This document shows, in pieces, positions 23,877 to 32,475 of a DNA stretch of 64,000 nucleotides. Location of the stretch: contig NZ_BSOW01000024.1 of the NCBI RefSeq assembly GCF_030160715.1, positions 96,016-160,015 on the forward strand, given 5' to 3'. Position 1 is the first letter of the stretch. Each line of letters starts with the position of its first letter. A program made the translations under genes and the position numbers. This stretch comes from Bradyrhizobium iriomotense (GTDB lineage: Bacteria; Pseudomonadota; Alphaproteobacteria; Rhizobiales; Xanthobacteraceae). The notes beneath the pieces are model-generated. The model searched no databases. It saw only the letters and a program-made list of their open reading frames with translations, and was not told the origin of the DNA.

Positions 23877-25172
23877 TTACTCCATGACGCGCGCGTGGCG
23901 CGGGAGAAGATCGGCGGGCTCGCCGTGCAGCGCTGCCGTTGCGGGCCTGGCATCGCGCAAAAGCAGCCGCAGCAGCATTGCGAGCACGGCGACGAGCGCG
24001 ACCCCGGCGATGGCCGGCGTGAAATACCGCTGGAGGTCTTCCTCGGTGACATGCTCCCGGGCCAGCCGCGCCGATTGCAGCAGACCATAGGAGTTGGCCA
24101 GCAGGATGAGCCCATACAAGGTATTCCGCTCGCGCGTGCTCGCCAGCGTGAAGAGGTCCGGCAGCAGCATGGCAAGTCCGATCGCCACGATCGGCAGGTC
24201 ATAGTCGTAGGCGTAGGGGCTGATCATCACCGACGCGATCGCGACGACGCCAAGCGAGAAGCGATGAGACGGCCCGCGCAGGACGGCGAGCGTGACGGCA
24301 GCCAGTGCAAGGCACGCGACACCCACCTGTCCCCAGAACGCGGCGGCCGGGGAAAGGCCGGATTTGTACAGCGAGGAATAGGCCGAGATCATGCGGAACA
24401 GCGGATACCGACCCTGCTCGAGGTAGCCGGCGGACTCCTTGATCGCGCCTAGCCATGCGATCCAGATTTGCGGGCCGAACGCCAACGTGCACACGGCCGT
24501 GCTGGTGACCACCACGATCGCCGCCGTGGCGATCGCCGTCCAGCGGCGCGTCAGCAGCATGTAGACACCTGCCACGATGGCGAGATGCGGCTTCATGACC
24601 ATCGCGCCGAGTGCGAGGCCCGCCAGGACCTGGCCCAGCATCTGGCGTCGCTCCACGTTGAGGCAGACGAGCCCGATCAGCGCGCCCGTGAGAAAGCCGT
24701 TCTGGCCGCAGGCGATCGTGATAGCAATTGCCGGGAACGAGATGACGAGCACCTGCGCCAGATTGTTTCCGGCGATGGCGCGAAGCGTCATCAGATAGGC
24801 CGCGAGCGTCAGTGCCGTGAAAAGGGAATAGGCAGCCCAGCCCGGCAGCAATCCGAACGGTGCCAGAAGCAGATCGAATTGCGGCGGGTAGGTCCAGGGC
24901 ATGAAGCTGGTCGCGCCGCCGGACGCCACCGCCTGCATCTTGGAAAATTCCGAGAACTGGTAGGTGAGGTCGAGATCGTCGAGCCAGATGTGCTGCGCAA
25001 CGATGTGGAAGGCCGAGAAGTCGGCGGTCTGGTTGCCATACCAGAGGCCGCCCTCGAAGAACCGCAAGCCCTTGAACAGCACCATCGCCGCGAGGCCAGC
25101 GAAGATGACGCGGACATAAATCGCCCGCTTCGACGGCAGGAATCGAATTTGCTCCAGCGTGTCGGTGAGCAT
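23877..25172 (-). CDS. GT87-like/DUF2029 multi-pass membrane glycosyltransferase
   Basis: A 431-residue protein with about ten membrane helices and the GT-C style N-terminal region: an ADFSAFHIVAQHIWLDDLD loop with an acidic cluster after the first helix, then repeated hydrophobic segments. This resembles the GT87/DUF2029 polyprenol-phosphate-sugar-dependent transferase group. The ATG at 25172 begins the conserved MLTDTLEQIRFL segment. The gene ends near the MFS gene's stop and is convergent with it. A badly decayed second copy of this gene lies at 27877-28196. The substrate is unknown; a role in cell-surface glycan synthesis is inferred from the family. Confidence 0.75.
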   Translation of the reverse strand: MLTDTLEQIRFLPSKRAIYVRVIFAGLAAMVLFKGLRFFEGGLWYGNQTADFSAFHIVAQHIWLDDLDLTYQFSEFSKMQAVASGGATSFMPWTYPPQFDLLLAPFGLLPGWAAYSLFTALTLAAYLMTLRAIAGNNLAQVLVISFPAIAITIACGQNGFLTGALIGLVCLNVERRQMLGQVLAGLALGAMVMKPHLAIVAGVYMLLTRRWTAIATAAIVVVTSTAVCTLAFGPQIWIAWLGAIKESAGYLEQGRYPLFRMISAYSSLYKSGLSPAAAFWGQVGVACLALAAVTLAVLRGPSHRFSLGVVAIASVMISPYAYDYDLPIVAIGLAMLLPDLFTLASTRERNTLYGLILLANSYGLLQSARLAREHVTEEDLQRYFTPAIAGVALVAVLAMLLRLLLRDARPATAALHGEPADLLPRHARVME

Positions 25173-25264
25173 GAGGTCGCGGTCCCTGGGAACAGCGCGG
25201 CATGGCCGCCAAGCCGCGGAGACTGCCGACAGAATCTTAAGTTCCGGTAACCGTTCGATGTTTG

Positions 25265-27172
25265 TCACGCGCTCTTCGCCGGCCACGGCACGACCTGGCC
25301 CGACATCACCAGCCGGTCGCGGCCCGAGTCCTTGGCGGCATAGAGCGCGCGATCGGCTGCCGCCACCAGCGCATTGCAATCCGTCGCGGTCTGGGACGGA
25401 AGGCTCGTCGCGGCGCCCACGCTCACAGTGACCAGTCGGGATGGCGGATTTTGCGCATGGAGCATCGCGAGATCGCGCAAGCCATCGCGAATTTCCTCGC
25501 CGATCTGGGCGCAACCGTCCGCGCCGGTGTTCGGCAACAGCAGGGCGAATTCCTCGCCGCCGTAGCGTGCCGCGAGGTCGGCGGTGCGCCTCGCATGCGA
25601 GGCCAGAATCTTTCCCAGCGCGCGCAGGCAGCCGTCACCCGCGAGGTGTCCGTAATGGTCGTTGAACTTCTTGAAATGATCGACGTCGATCAGGAGCAGC
25701 GAGAGCTGCGTGCCGTCGCGGCGTGCGCGCGCCCATTCCTCTGCAAGGCGCTCGTCGAATGCGCGGCGGTTGGCGAGCCCGGTCAGACCGTCGGTCGTCG
25801 CCAGCGAGGCGAGCTTGTCTTGAAGATCCTTCTGCTCGGTCACGTCTCGCATGATCGCAACGACGCCGTCGATCTCGCCGGTGTCGGACGCTCGCGTCAC
25901 GTGCAGGGCCGACTCGGCCCAGATCTCCCCCTTCTCGCGATGGCGCTGGCGAAAGACGAACCGCGCTTCCTCGGCTTCGCCATTCTTCAGCGCGGCGATG
26001 GTCTGCTCGATCCGTTCCAGGTCCTCCGGGTGGATGCCGGCCACGGCCGAGTTGCCCAGCAGTTCGTCGGGCGACCAGCCGACGACGCGCGCGCAGGACG
26101 GGGAGACGTAGAGCAGCCGGTTATCAAGCCCGATCCGGGTCACCATGTCGCTGGATTGCTCGGCCAGCAGGCGGAAGTGAGCCTCGTTGGCGACTAGGGC
26201 CTGTGCCATGCGCTGCCGCTGCAGAAGCTGGCGAACCAGGTAGAAGCCGATCACCGCGATCAGCAGCACCAGGCCGGCGACATAGCTCATCCGCACGGCC
26301 GCGGCGCGCTGCCAGGGGGCCAGCACGTCGTCCTGCGACTTGCTCGCAAGCACCATCAGGGGATATTGGCTGCTGCGCTTGTAGTAACTCAGGCGCAGTA
26401 CGCCATCGAGCGGCGACTTGAAATAGTAGACGGCCGCAGTCGGCCGGCTTTTCCATTCCTTGAACAACGGGGCATTGGAGAGGTCGCGTCCGACATAGGC
26501 GCTGCTCTCGTCGCGGCTGCGCGCCAGCATGATGCCATCATTGTTGAGCAACGACGCCGAGCCGTTCGGCCCGACGTCGAACCGCTCGTAGAACCCGACG
26601 AAATAAGCGACGTCGATCGTGAGCAGGGCGACGCCGGCGAAGCTGCCATCGGGATTGTTGATCCGGCGCGACGCGGTAATGATCCACTGGCCGCCCGAGC
26701 GGCTCCTGACCGGCCGTCCGATCAGCGTGCCGCGGTCGGGCGAAGTGCGATGACGCTGGAAATATTCGCGGTCGCCGTTGTTGAACTTGGAGATGTCGAC
26801 CTGCTCGGTCGTGGCCAGCCATCGGCCCGTCTCGTCATAGACGAAGATGCCGCGGATGCGGTCCGACGATTTGCGGGTCGGCAGGTAGGTCTGGAGCTTG
26901 GCGATCGTGTCGGGGCCCATTCCATCGAGCTCGAGGCGGTGGACCAGGCCAACCAGGATCGTATCGGCGAGCTCGAACGTGTCGTCCGCGTGCTGGATCA
27001 GTGATTGGGCGACATTGGCCACGTCCACTTCGGCGGTCCTGAGCTCGGCGCTGCGTGTCTCCCATTCGCGCCAGCCGCTCAGGGCCAGGATTGCGGTGCA
27101 GATCAGCACGACGAATCCCGCCGCCCAAAACGGGAGACGGGTTTTGCCGAGTTCGCCGCGGCCTGAGGACAT
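25265..27172 (-). CDS. membrane diguanylate cyclase with periplasmic sensor, PAS and GGDEF
   Basis: A 635-residue enzyme. An N-terminal helix (about 14-34) and a second helix near 310-330 flank a large exported dCache/Cache-like sensor. The cytoplasmic part has a PAS domain with a PAC segment, and a GGDEF domain whose active loop reads YGGEEF. The five-residue-upstream RTAD forms an RxxD allosteric I-site, so product feedback inhibition by c-di-GMP is expected. The ATG at 27172 is preceded by GGAG. Several upstream in-frame ATGs exist, but they precede the membrane segment without recognisable sequence. It lies immediately upstream of the GT87-like gene on the same strand, separated by 92 bp. 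Confidence 0.9.
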   Translation of the reverse strand: MSSGRGELGKTRLPFWAAGFVVLICTAILALSGWREWETRSAELRTAEVDVANVAQSLIQHADDTFELADTILVGLVHRLELDGMGPDTIAKLQTYLPTRKSSDRIRGIFVYDETGRWLATTEQVDISKFNNGDREYFQRHRTSPDRGTLIGRPVRSRSGGQWIITASRRINNPDGSFAGVALLTIDVAYFVGFYERFDVGPNGSASLLNNDGIMLARSRDESSAYVGRDLSNAPLFKEWKSRPTAAVYYFKSPLDGVLRLSYYKRSSQYPLMVLASKSQDDVLAPWQRAAAVRMSYVAGLVLLIAVIGFYLVRQLLQRQRMAQALVANEAHFRLLAEQSSDMVTRIGLDNRLLYVSPSCARVVGWSPDELLGNSAVAGIHPEDLERIEQTIAALKNGEAEEARFVFRQRHREKGEIWAESALHVTRASDTGEIDGVVAIMRDVTEQKDLQDKLASLATTDGLTGLANRRAFDERLAEEWARARRDGTQLSLLLIDVDHFKKFNDHYGHLAGDGCLRALGKILASHARRTADLAARYGGEEFALLLPNTGADGCAQIGEEIRDGLRDLAMLHAQNPPSRLVTVSVGAATSLPSQTATDCNALVAAADRALYAAKDSGRDRLVMSGQVVPWPAKSA

Positions 27173-27352
27173 CGGGTCTGCTCCAAATCGGCGCAAACCT
27201 CTCACCATCGCCTTAACGGCTTGTTGCATCATCCGCGACGATTGCACGGAGCCCGTACTCGATGGGGGATTCCCCAATATTTCGACGGATTATCGTGGGA
27301 CGATGTTAACCACGCCGCGGCGCGCGCAGCGGCAACGCCTCTTGTGCCCCGC

Positions 27353-27577
27353 TCACGCCTCGAGCGTGAAGCCGACGCGCAGCGTGACCTGGTAGTGGCG
27401 CACGGTGCCGTTCTCGATATGGCCGCGCGTCTGGACGACCTCGAACCATTTCATCTCGCGGATGGTTTTTGCGGCGCGGCTGATCGCGTTCTGGATTGCG
27501 TCCTCGATCGACTTTTCCGACGATCCGACGAGTTCCAGGATCTTGTAGACGTGATCCTTCTCGGATGAGGCAGGCAT
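27353..27577 (-). CDS. dodecin family flavin-binding protein
   Basis: A 74-residue protein matching dodecins throughout. The N-terminus KDHVYKILELVGSSEKSIEDAIQNAI is the helix region. Trp in MKWFEVVQTRG is the flavin-stacking residue, and RHYQVTLRVGFTLEA carries the Gln that contacts the isoalloxazine. Dodecins assemble as dodecamers that store or buffer riboflavin/FMN/FAD. Complete family length suggests it is functional. It is monocistronic, divergent from nothing obvious, and lies near the decayed GT87 remnant. Confidence 0.92.
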   Translation of the reverse strand: MPASSEKDHVYKILELVGSSEKSIEDAIQNAISRAAKTIREMKWFEVVQTRGHIENGTVRHYQVTLRVGFTLEA

Positions 27578-27876
27578 GGCGGACCTCCATTCCAGCTGGG
27601 TAGCGCAGGCCGGATTATCGCTCCGCTCCAGAGGTCAAGTCCACTGCGCACGCCTGCGCTCTGAACGAACACCACGCCATTCGGGTTCCTCGCGCGACGC
27701 ATTTGCGCCGGCCCGCATGTATCGCGAAAGGTGGAGCGAGCGCGCCTGGCCTGCCAAGCGCTTCCCCTCGACACCTGCGCGAGATCGCGGCCATGGTGCT
27801 GACGCTCGGCGGCGTCGCACTGCCGGTTCAGAAGGCGTAGTATTATTCGAGAACCCGGCAGTCTGCGGAAGACTAG

Positions 27877-28196
27877 CCTCGTCGCGTGCATCGACAGGCA
27901 GCGCTTCCGCAACAGCACGCGTAGGAGCAGCGCGAGCGGGGCCATCATCGCAAGGCCAGCAATTGCCGGCGCGAAATGCTGGTCCAGATCCACCTTCGCG
28001 CGGCCCCGATCCGGGGTCCAAACAGCAGCGTGCAAGCGAGGGAGCGCGTCAGCACCACGATGGCCGCGGTTGCGATCGCGAGGTGCGGCTTGATCATTAT
28101 GGCACCGAGCGCGCGCAGCGCCGCGAGCACGAAGCGTGCATGGAGCACGCGCTTCAACGCCGCGAATTGAAGCGGCTCCAGCGTTTCGGCGAGCAT
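27877..28196 (-). pseudogene. decayed GT87/DUF2029 paralogue
   Basis: Two frames on the minus strand retain pieces of the GT87-like gene at 23877-25172. The N-terminal piece MLAETLEPLQF...KR parallels MLTDTLEQIRFLPSKR of the intact gene, then jumps to IMIKPHLAI and ATAAIVVLTRSLACTLLFGP, which match MVMKPHLAI and ATAAIVVVTSTAVCTLAFGP. The C-terminal piece DLDQHFAPAIAGLAMM matches EDLQRYFTPAIAGVAL but in another frame. About two thirds of the gene is deleted and at least one frameshift is present, so no functional product is possible. The surrounding 27578-28325 holds no other recognisable gene. Confidence 0.75.
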
Positions 28197-28325
28197 GGGT
28201 GACGATCTCGGGCCAAGGGGCGGAGTGGCCGAAAGCCGGGCCGCCTGTCAGCGCCGAGATTGCCCCCGCAGGGCTTAAGGGACGGTAACGAACCGGAAAG
28301 GACCTTGCGGCCCTGAGCCCGCGGC

Positions 28326-28520
28326 CTATCGGCCCTGCGATCGGGCCTCGCGCGCCAGCCGTTCGGCCCTCAGCCGCTCCATGTTGGAATAGAGCGCCTT
28401 CTGCGCAGCCTCATGCTCACGCATGGCCTGCTCCGCATCAACCCGTCGTGCCTCGTCTCGCGCCTTGCGCTCGTCGGGCGTGAGGATGCGGGGCGGGCGT
28501 ACCGAATGATCGACTGTCAT
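28326..28520 (-). CDS. small charged helical protein, predicted sigma-EcfG regulon member
   Basis: A 64-residue, strongly charged protein rich in Glu/Arg/Ala (DERKARDEARRVDAEQAM, ending ERLRAERLAREARSQGR), probably one long helix or coiled coil. There is no signal peptide or membrane segment. The ATG at 28520 is chosen because a GGAAC-N16-CGTT promoter lies just upstream, placing transcription start near the start codon (almost leaderless). In-frame ATGs further upstream would lie within or upstream of the promoter. I do not recognise a family. Confidence 0.6.
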   Translation of the reverse strand: MTVDHSVRPPRILTPDERKARDEARRVDAEQAMREHEAAQKALYSNMERLRAERLAREARSQGR

Positions 28521-28528
28521 GGGAACAT

Positions 28529-28553
28529 AACGCACGGCAGGCCGGCGAGTTCC
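28529..28553 (-). promoter_or_regulatory. sigma-EcfG type promoter
   Basis: On the minus strand GGAAC (28553-28549), a 16-bp spacer and CGTT (28532-28529) match the general-stress promoter consensus exactly. The expected start point falls within a few bases of the ATG at 28520, so the transcript would be leaderless or nearly so. Confidence 0.5.
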
Positions 28554-28663
28554 CATTGTTCCATCGCGCAACCAAACCAGCGCATGAGCCAGAAGTCGCC
28601 GACCGGTCCCGGCAGCGCACACCTTTCCATGTGCAGCGAACAGAACGAAGCGCGCGTAAGGCC

Positions 28664-29269
28664 CTACGGATCCAGCTCCGTATCCCAGTAGAGATAATCC
28701 AGCCAGCTATCGTGCAGATAGTTGGGCGGAAAGAGGCGGCCGTTGCGGTGCAACTGATGCACCGTGGGTGCGAACGCCGCCTGCCTCGGAAACATCTTTG
28801 CCTGCGCCGGCGTGAGATTGCCCTTGCGCAAATTGCAGGGCGAGCAGGCCGCGACCACGTTCTCCCAGGTGGTCTGGCCGCCTTTGCTGCGCGGGATGAT
28901 GTGATCGAAGGTGAGGTCCTCGGGCGAGCCGCAATACTGGCAATTGAAGCGGTCGCGGAGGAAGACGTTGAAACGGGTAAAGGCAGGATGGGTGGTCGGC
29001 TTGACGAAGGATTTGAGCGAGACGACGCTCGGAAGCTGCATCTCGAGCGTCGGACTTCGTACCGCCTGATCGTAGTGTGCGACGATGTTGACGCGATCGA
29101 GAAACACCGCCTTGATCGCGTCCTGCCACGACCAGAGGGACAGCGGGTAGTAACTCAGCGGCCGGAAGTCCGCATTCAGCACCAAGACCGGCCAACTGCC
29201 TTGCGAGACATGTGCGTTCAAGTAACGCTCCTGGCCTCCATATCGCTGCGAAGCAGCATGTACTGACAT
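28664..29269 (-). CDS. HNH endonuclease
   Basis: A 201-residue protein. The C-terminal half holds the HNH motif: NCQYCG and ACSPCNLRKG are the zinc-binding CxxC pairs, and TFDHIIPRSKGGQTTWENVVAAC supplies the catalytic His and Asn. The N-terminal part (WPVLVLNADFRPLSYYPLSLWSWQDAIKAVFLDRV) is the conserved leader of the standalone HNH group common in alphaproteobacteria. It has no neighbouring methylase, so it is not a visible restriction system. The start at 29269 is the first in-frame ATG before conserved sequence. A DNA repair or housekeeping nuclease role is typical; the exact role is unknown. Confidence 0.85.
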   Translation of the reverse strand: MSVHAASQRYGGQERYLNAHVSQGSWPVLVLNADFRPLSYYPLSLWSWQDAIKAVFLDRVNIVAHYDQAVRSPTLEMQLPSVVSLKSFVKPTTHPAFTRFNVFLRDRFNCQYCGSPEDLTFDHIIPRSKGGQTTWENVVAACSPCNLRKGNLTPAQAKMFPRQAAFAPTVHQLHRNGRLFPPNYLHDSWLDYLYWDTELDP

Positions 29270-29345
29270 ACTACATGCAGCGTGACGGGATTGTGAAGCC
29301 CGTTGAGCGACTTATTCAGGCCGCTCGCGAGCCGGAACACGCTGC

Positions 29346-29372
29346 AAAAAAGCCGCTTTTCGGGGAAGCGGC
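29346..29372 (-). terminator. Rho-independent terminator for the NHL-protein gene
   Basis: On the minus strand the 7-bp stem GCCGCTT/AAGCGGC with a 7-nt loop is followed by six T residues. It lies about 90 bp downstream of the stop codon at 29462. Confidence 0.65.
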
Positions 29373-29461
29373 ACTGCCGCGCGCCGTCCGCCCGATCGTA
29401 CCGTTCCCCTCCGCCGCGCACCGATGCGGTGGCGCGGCCGGGCGAATTGGATGCGCGCCGG

Positions 29462-30433
29462 TCAGCGCACCCGCTCCAGCTTCTGCAGACACCGTGTGGC
29501 GCGCACGACGGCCGGCATCTCATCGTCGGGAAAGCTGGTCTTCCAGTCGGTGACGCCGACCTCGCCGACATAAATGTCGCCTTTCGAGTCCAGTGCGATC
29601 CCGTGCGGCGCCAGGAATTTTCCGCTCGCAACCCCGGGCCCCTCCTCGCCGCCGAGCCGCGCGATGCGCTTGCCTTGCGCATCCACGACGGACAGCCGCG
29701 GCCCGAGATTGGGCACCTTGCGGTTGACCGCCATGCCGGGTCCGAGTTCGCCGATCACGAAGGTCGGCTGCTTGCCGCCGCCGCAGCACAGCGCGCAAGG
29801 CCGGTGCAGATTATTCCACTGCGTCTCATATCTGCCGTTGCCGTCGAACACCTGCACGCGGTGGTTCTCGCGGTCGGCAACGTAGACATAACCGTCGGCA
29901 TCAGTGGCGATATTGTGCACGATGTTGAACTGCCCGGGATCGGTGCCGGGCGCACCCCAGCTCATGATCAGCTTGCCGCCAGGGGTGAACTTATGCACAC
30001 GCGCGTTGCCGTAGCCATCGGAGACGTAGATCTCGCCCTTCGGCGATAGCGCGGTGTGGGTGCAGCGGTGGAACGGATCGCCACTCATGAACGGCGCAGG
30101 CTTCTCGGGGATGCCGATCGTCAGCAGCACCTTGCCGTCGGTCGTGCATTTGCGCACGGTGTGATCGCCATCATCGGTGCAATAGAGATTGTCGTCGGCG
30201 TCGATATGCAGACCGTGGGCGCGGGTGAACAGTCCTTCGCCCCAGCTGCGCAGGAAATTGCCCTCGCGGTCGAGCACCACCATCGGATGGGTGCCGCGAT
30301 TGAAAACGTAGATGCGGTCCTTGCCGTCGACCGCGACGGAAGCAACGTCGGTGAGCTGCCAGCCATCCGGCAGTTTTGCCCAGTTCTCGACGACACGGTA
30401 ACGATGCTCACCCGAGCCGAGTATGGCTGGCAT
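29462..30433 (-). CDS. NHL-repeat protein, peptidyl-alpha-hydroxyglycine alpha-amidating lyase-like
   Basis: A 323-residue beta-propeller protein with NHL repeats (GTHPMVVLDREGNFLRSWGEG, ADRENHRVQVFDGNGRYETQW and similar). It matches the bacterial family annotated as peptidyl-alpha-hydroxyglycine alpha-amidating lyase-like, named after the lyase domain of animal peptide-amidating enzymes. No signal peptide is visible. The bacterial function is unknown, since no amidating monooxygenase partner is present. A palindromic repeat lies between it and the upstream flavin monooxygenase gene, and a clear terminator follows it. Confidence 0.75.
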   Translation of the reverse strand: MPAILGSGEHRYRVVENWAKLPDGWQLTDVASVAVDGKDRIYVFNRGTHPMVVLDREGNFLRSWGEGLFTRAHGLHIDADDNLYCTDDGDHTVRKCTTDGKVLLTIGIPEKPAPFMSGDPFHRCTHTALSPKGEIYVSDGYGNARVHKFTPGGKLIMSWGAPGTDPGQFNIVHNIATDADGYVYVADRENHRVQVFDGNGRYETQWNNLHRPCALCCGGGKQPTFVIGELGPGMAVNRKVPNLGPRLSVVDAQGKRIARLGGEEGPGVASGKFLAPHGIALDSKGDIYVGEVGVTDWKTSFPDDEMPAVVRATRCLQKLERVR

Positions 30434-30482
30434 TGGAGTCCTCCTTTGAGCTCATTTCGGCGCGGCCGTCTCCACGACCGTC

Positions 30483-30554
30483 ATTGCGAGCGAAGCGAAG
30501 CAATCCAGGCTGTCACCGCGGAAAGATTCTGGATTGCTTCGCTTCGCTCGCAAT
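30483..30554. repeat. dispersed palindromic repeat, family A copy 1
   Basis: Perfect 26-bp inverted arms (30483-30508 and 30529-30554) beginning ATTGCGAGCGAAGCGAAG flank a 20-nt spacer. Related copies lie at 56844-56921 and 62088-62173. It sits between two same-strand genes. Confidence 0.8.
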
Positions 30555-30564
30555 TACGAGGGGC

Positions 30565-32340
30565 TTAAGCAACAGCCACCTTCCGCCCCAACATCCCATG
30601 CTCGATCGCCTTGATCTGGAGCGCCAGGAATCTCGAATTGATCCGGCATTGCGCGAGGCTGCCGGCGATGAACCACAGGCCTGGCTGCTTCGTGCGCGCA
30701 TACATGTTGCGCAGCTCAAAGCCGTCGCCAAAGCCCCAGATCGGACCGACGCGATCGGCCACGGCATCGCCGAACAGCTTTCGCACCAGATAGGCTTGCG
30801 GCTTGTAACCGGTTGAGAGCACGATGAGGTCGGCGGGGATGATCGCGCCGTCCTTCATCCGCGCGCCCTCGGCGACGAAGCTTTCGATGTCCTCGAATTG
30901 CCTGAGCCTGACCGCGCCGCTGACGATGAGATCCGAGCAGCCGACGTTGAAGTAATAGCCGCCACCGCGGGTGAGGTATTTGAACTGCCAGCCGGTGCTG
31001 CCTTCGCCGAAATCGAGCTTGAAGCCGACGCGGGTGAGGCCGTCGAGCAGGTCCTTGTCGAGCGCCTTCGACTGCTCCGTCAGCATCACATGGGTCTTCT
31101 TCGCGAGCGGGGTCGGCATCGAGGTCGCGATCAGGTCGTTGTCCTCGAGCGTGCCCTCGTTGTAGGTGGCGTAGGCGAGCTGTGCCGAGGGTTCGATATT
31201 GGTGACCAGCGTCGGCGAGCGCTGCACCAGCGTCACCTGCGCGCCGCTGGAGTAGAGATCCTGCGCAATGTCGTGGCCGCTATTGCCGGTGCCGATGACG
31301 ATCGCCCGCTTGCCGGTCCAGCTCTCGCCGTCCTCATAGCGGCTGGAATGCAGGAGCGTGCCCTTGAAATTATTAAGGCTCGGAATATCCGGTATGTTCG
31401 GGATACCGCTGACGCCGGTCGCCATCACCACATGACGCGGATGCATGGTGCGCGTAGTGCCGTCGGCGCGCGCTAGGTGCACAGTCCAGCGCGCTTCCGC
31501 TTCGTCATAAGCGCCGCCCTCGAACTCGGTGCCGGTCCAGTAGTTCAGCTCCATCGCCTCGACGTAAGCCTCGAACCAGTTGGCGAGCTTGTCCTTGGGG
31601 ATATAGACCGGCCAGTTCGGCGGGAACGGCATGTAGGGCAGGTGATTGACCTGCACCTGGTTGTGCAGGGTGAGCGCGTGATAGCGCTTGCGCCAATTGT
31701 CGCCGATGCGTGGCCAGCGATCGACGATCAGCGTGTCGACATTCAGCTGCTTCAGCCGCGCCGCGATCGCGAGTCCGGCCTGGCCGCCGCCGATCACCAG
31801 CACGGCCGGATCGCGATCGGCATAGTCGCCGGACGCCTTGCGCAGATCGAGCCAGTTCGGCCCGCGGAAGTCGCGCGAATAGGCCTGGCCGCGCGGCCGC
31901 GTTCGGTTGAGTTGCTCCTCAAATCCCTTCAGTTCCTCCAGCGCGGTGAGCAGCGTCCACGCCTTCAGGCGGTCGCCGTCATCGGCATCGGGCAGCAGCC
32001 GAACGATGCCGCTGCCGCGGCCAATCGCGGTCTCAAAATTGAAGATCGCCTCGATCGTCTTGGTTCCGGCGCGTGTCACCCAGCGCGGCGGCGCGCGGGT
32101 CGATGCGACCTCGAAAGAACTTGGTGCAGCCTCGGATGCGAGCGCACTCAATTCCTGAACGGTTGCGTCGCGGCCAGCGATCGTTTGCAGGTTCCAGCTC
32201 AGCGCCAGCACGTCGCGCCAGTAGCTGTCGGCCAGGAAGAGCTTATGCAGCGCGCCATGATCTGGATCGCTGAGTGCCTGCTCGAGCTGATCGAGCCAGG
32301 TTTGCGCGGACACGAGAATGTCCTTCGTCCTGTCCAGCAT
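30565..32340 (-). CDS. flavin-containing monooxygenase (NAD(P)/FAD-dependent)
   Basis: A 591-residue oxidoreductase. The N-terminal about 180 residues form a leader, followed by the FAD-binding motif VIGGGQAGLAIA at about 191-202 and WPRIGDNWRKRY, a Baeyer-Villiger/FMO-type fingerprint-like region. The NADP Rossmann motif is VIGTGNSGHDIAQDL, with CxxG-like strands later (VLSTGYKP). The extended N-terminus resembles bacterial FMO-like proteins sometimes annotated together with a SnoaL-like domain. Substrate unknown: N- or S-oxygenation or Baeyer-Villiger oxidation is possible. The start at 32340 is the first ATG before conserved sequence. Confidence 0.85.
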   Translation of the reverse strand: MLDRTKDILVSAQTWLDQLEQALSDPDHGALHKLFLADSYWRDVLALSWNLQTIAGRDATVQELSALASEAAPSSFEVASTRAPPRWVTRAGTKTIEAIFNFETAIGRGSGIVRLLPDADDGDRLKAWTLLTALEELKGFEEQLNRTRPRGQAYSRDFRGPNWLDLRKASGDYADRDPAVLVIGGGQAGLAIAARLKQLNVDTLIVDRWPRIGDNWRKRYHALTLHNQVQVNHLPYMPFPPNWPVYIPKDKLANWFEAYVEAMELNYWTGTEFEGGAYDEAEARWTVHLARADGTTRTMHPRHVVMATGVSGIPNIPDIPSLNNFKGTLLHSSRYEDGESWTGKRAIVIGTGNSGHDIAQDLYSSGAQVTLVQRSPTLVTNIEPSAQLAYATYNEGTLEDNDLIATSMPTPLAKKTHVMLTEQSKALDKDLLDGLTRVGFKLDFGEGSTGWQFKYLTRGGGYYFNVGCSDLIVSGAVRLRQFEDIESFVAEGARMKDGAIIPADLIVLSTGYKPQAYLVRKLFGDAVADRVGPIWGFGDGFELRNMYARTKQPGLWFIAGSLAQCRINSRFLALQIKAIEHGMLGRKVAVA

Positions 32341-32376
32341 GCGCGACCTCGTGGCCGTCTTCGCGGCGTTTCCTCG

Positions 32377-32427
32377 GGAGCATGATCCGGAAAAGTGTGC
32401 AGCAGTTTTCCGAGAGGATCATGCTCC
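32377..32427. repeat. dispersed palindromic repeat, family B
   Basis: Inverted arms GGAGCATGATCC (32377-32388) and GGATCATGCTCC (32416-32427), extended by GGAAAA/TTTTCC, flank a short centre. This is a typical rhizobial intergenic palindrome; it lies between the FMO and DUF2855 genes. Confidence 0.75.
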
Positions 32428-32475
32428 AATCATGATGGTGGACGCTATACCGTTTTGGCAGGCGCCAAAAGCCGA

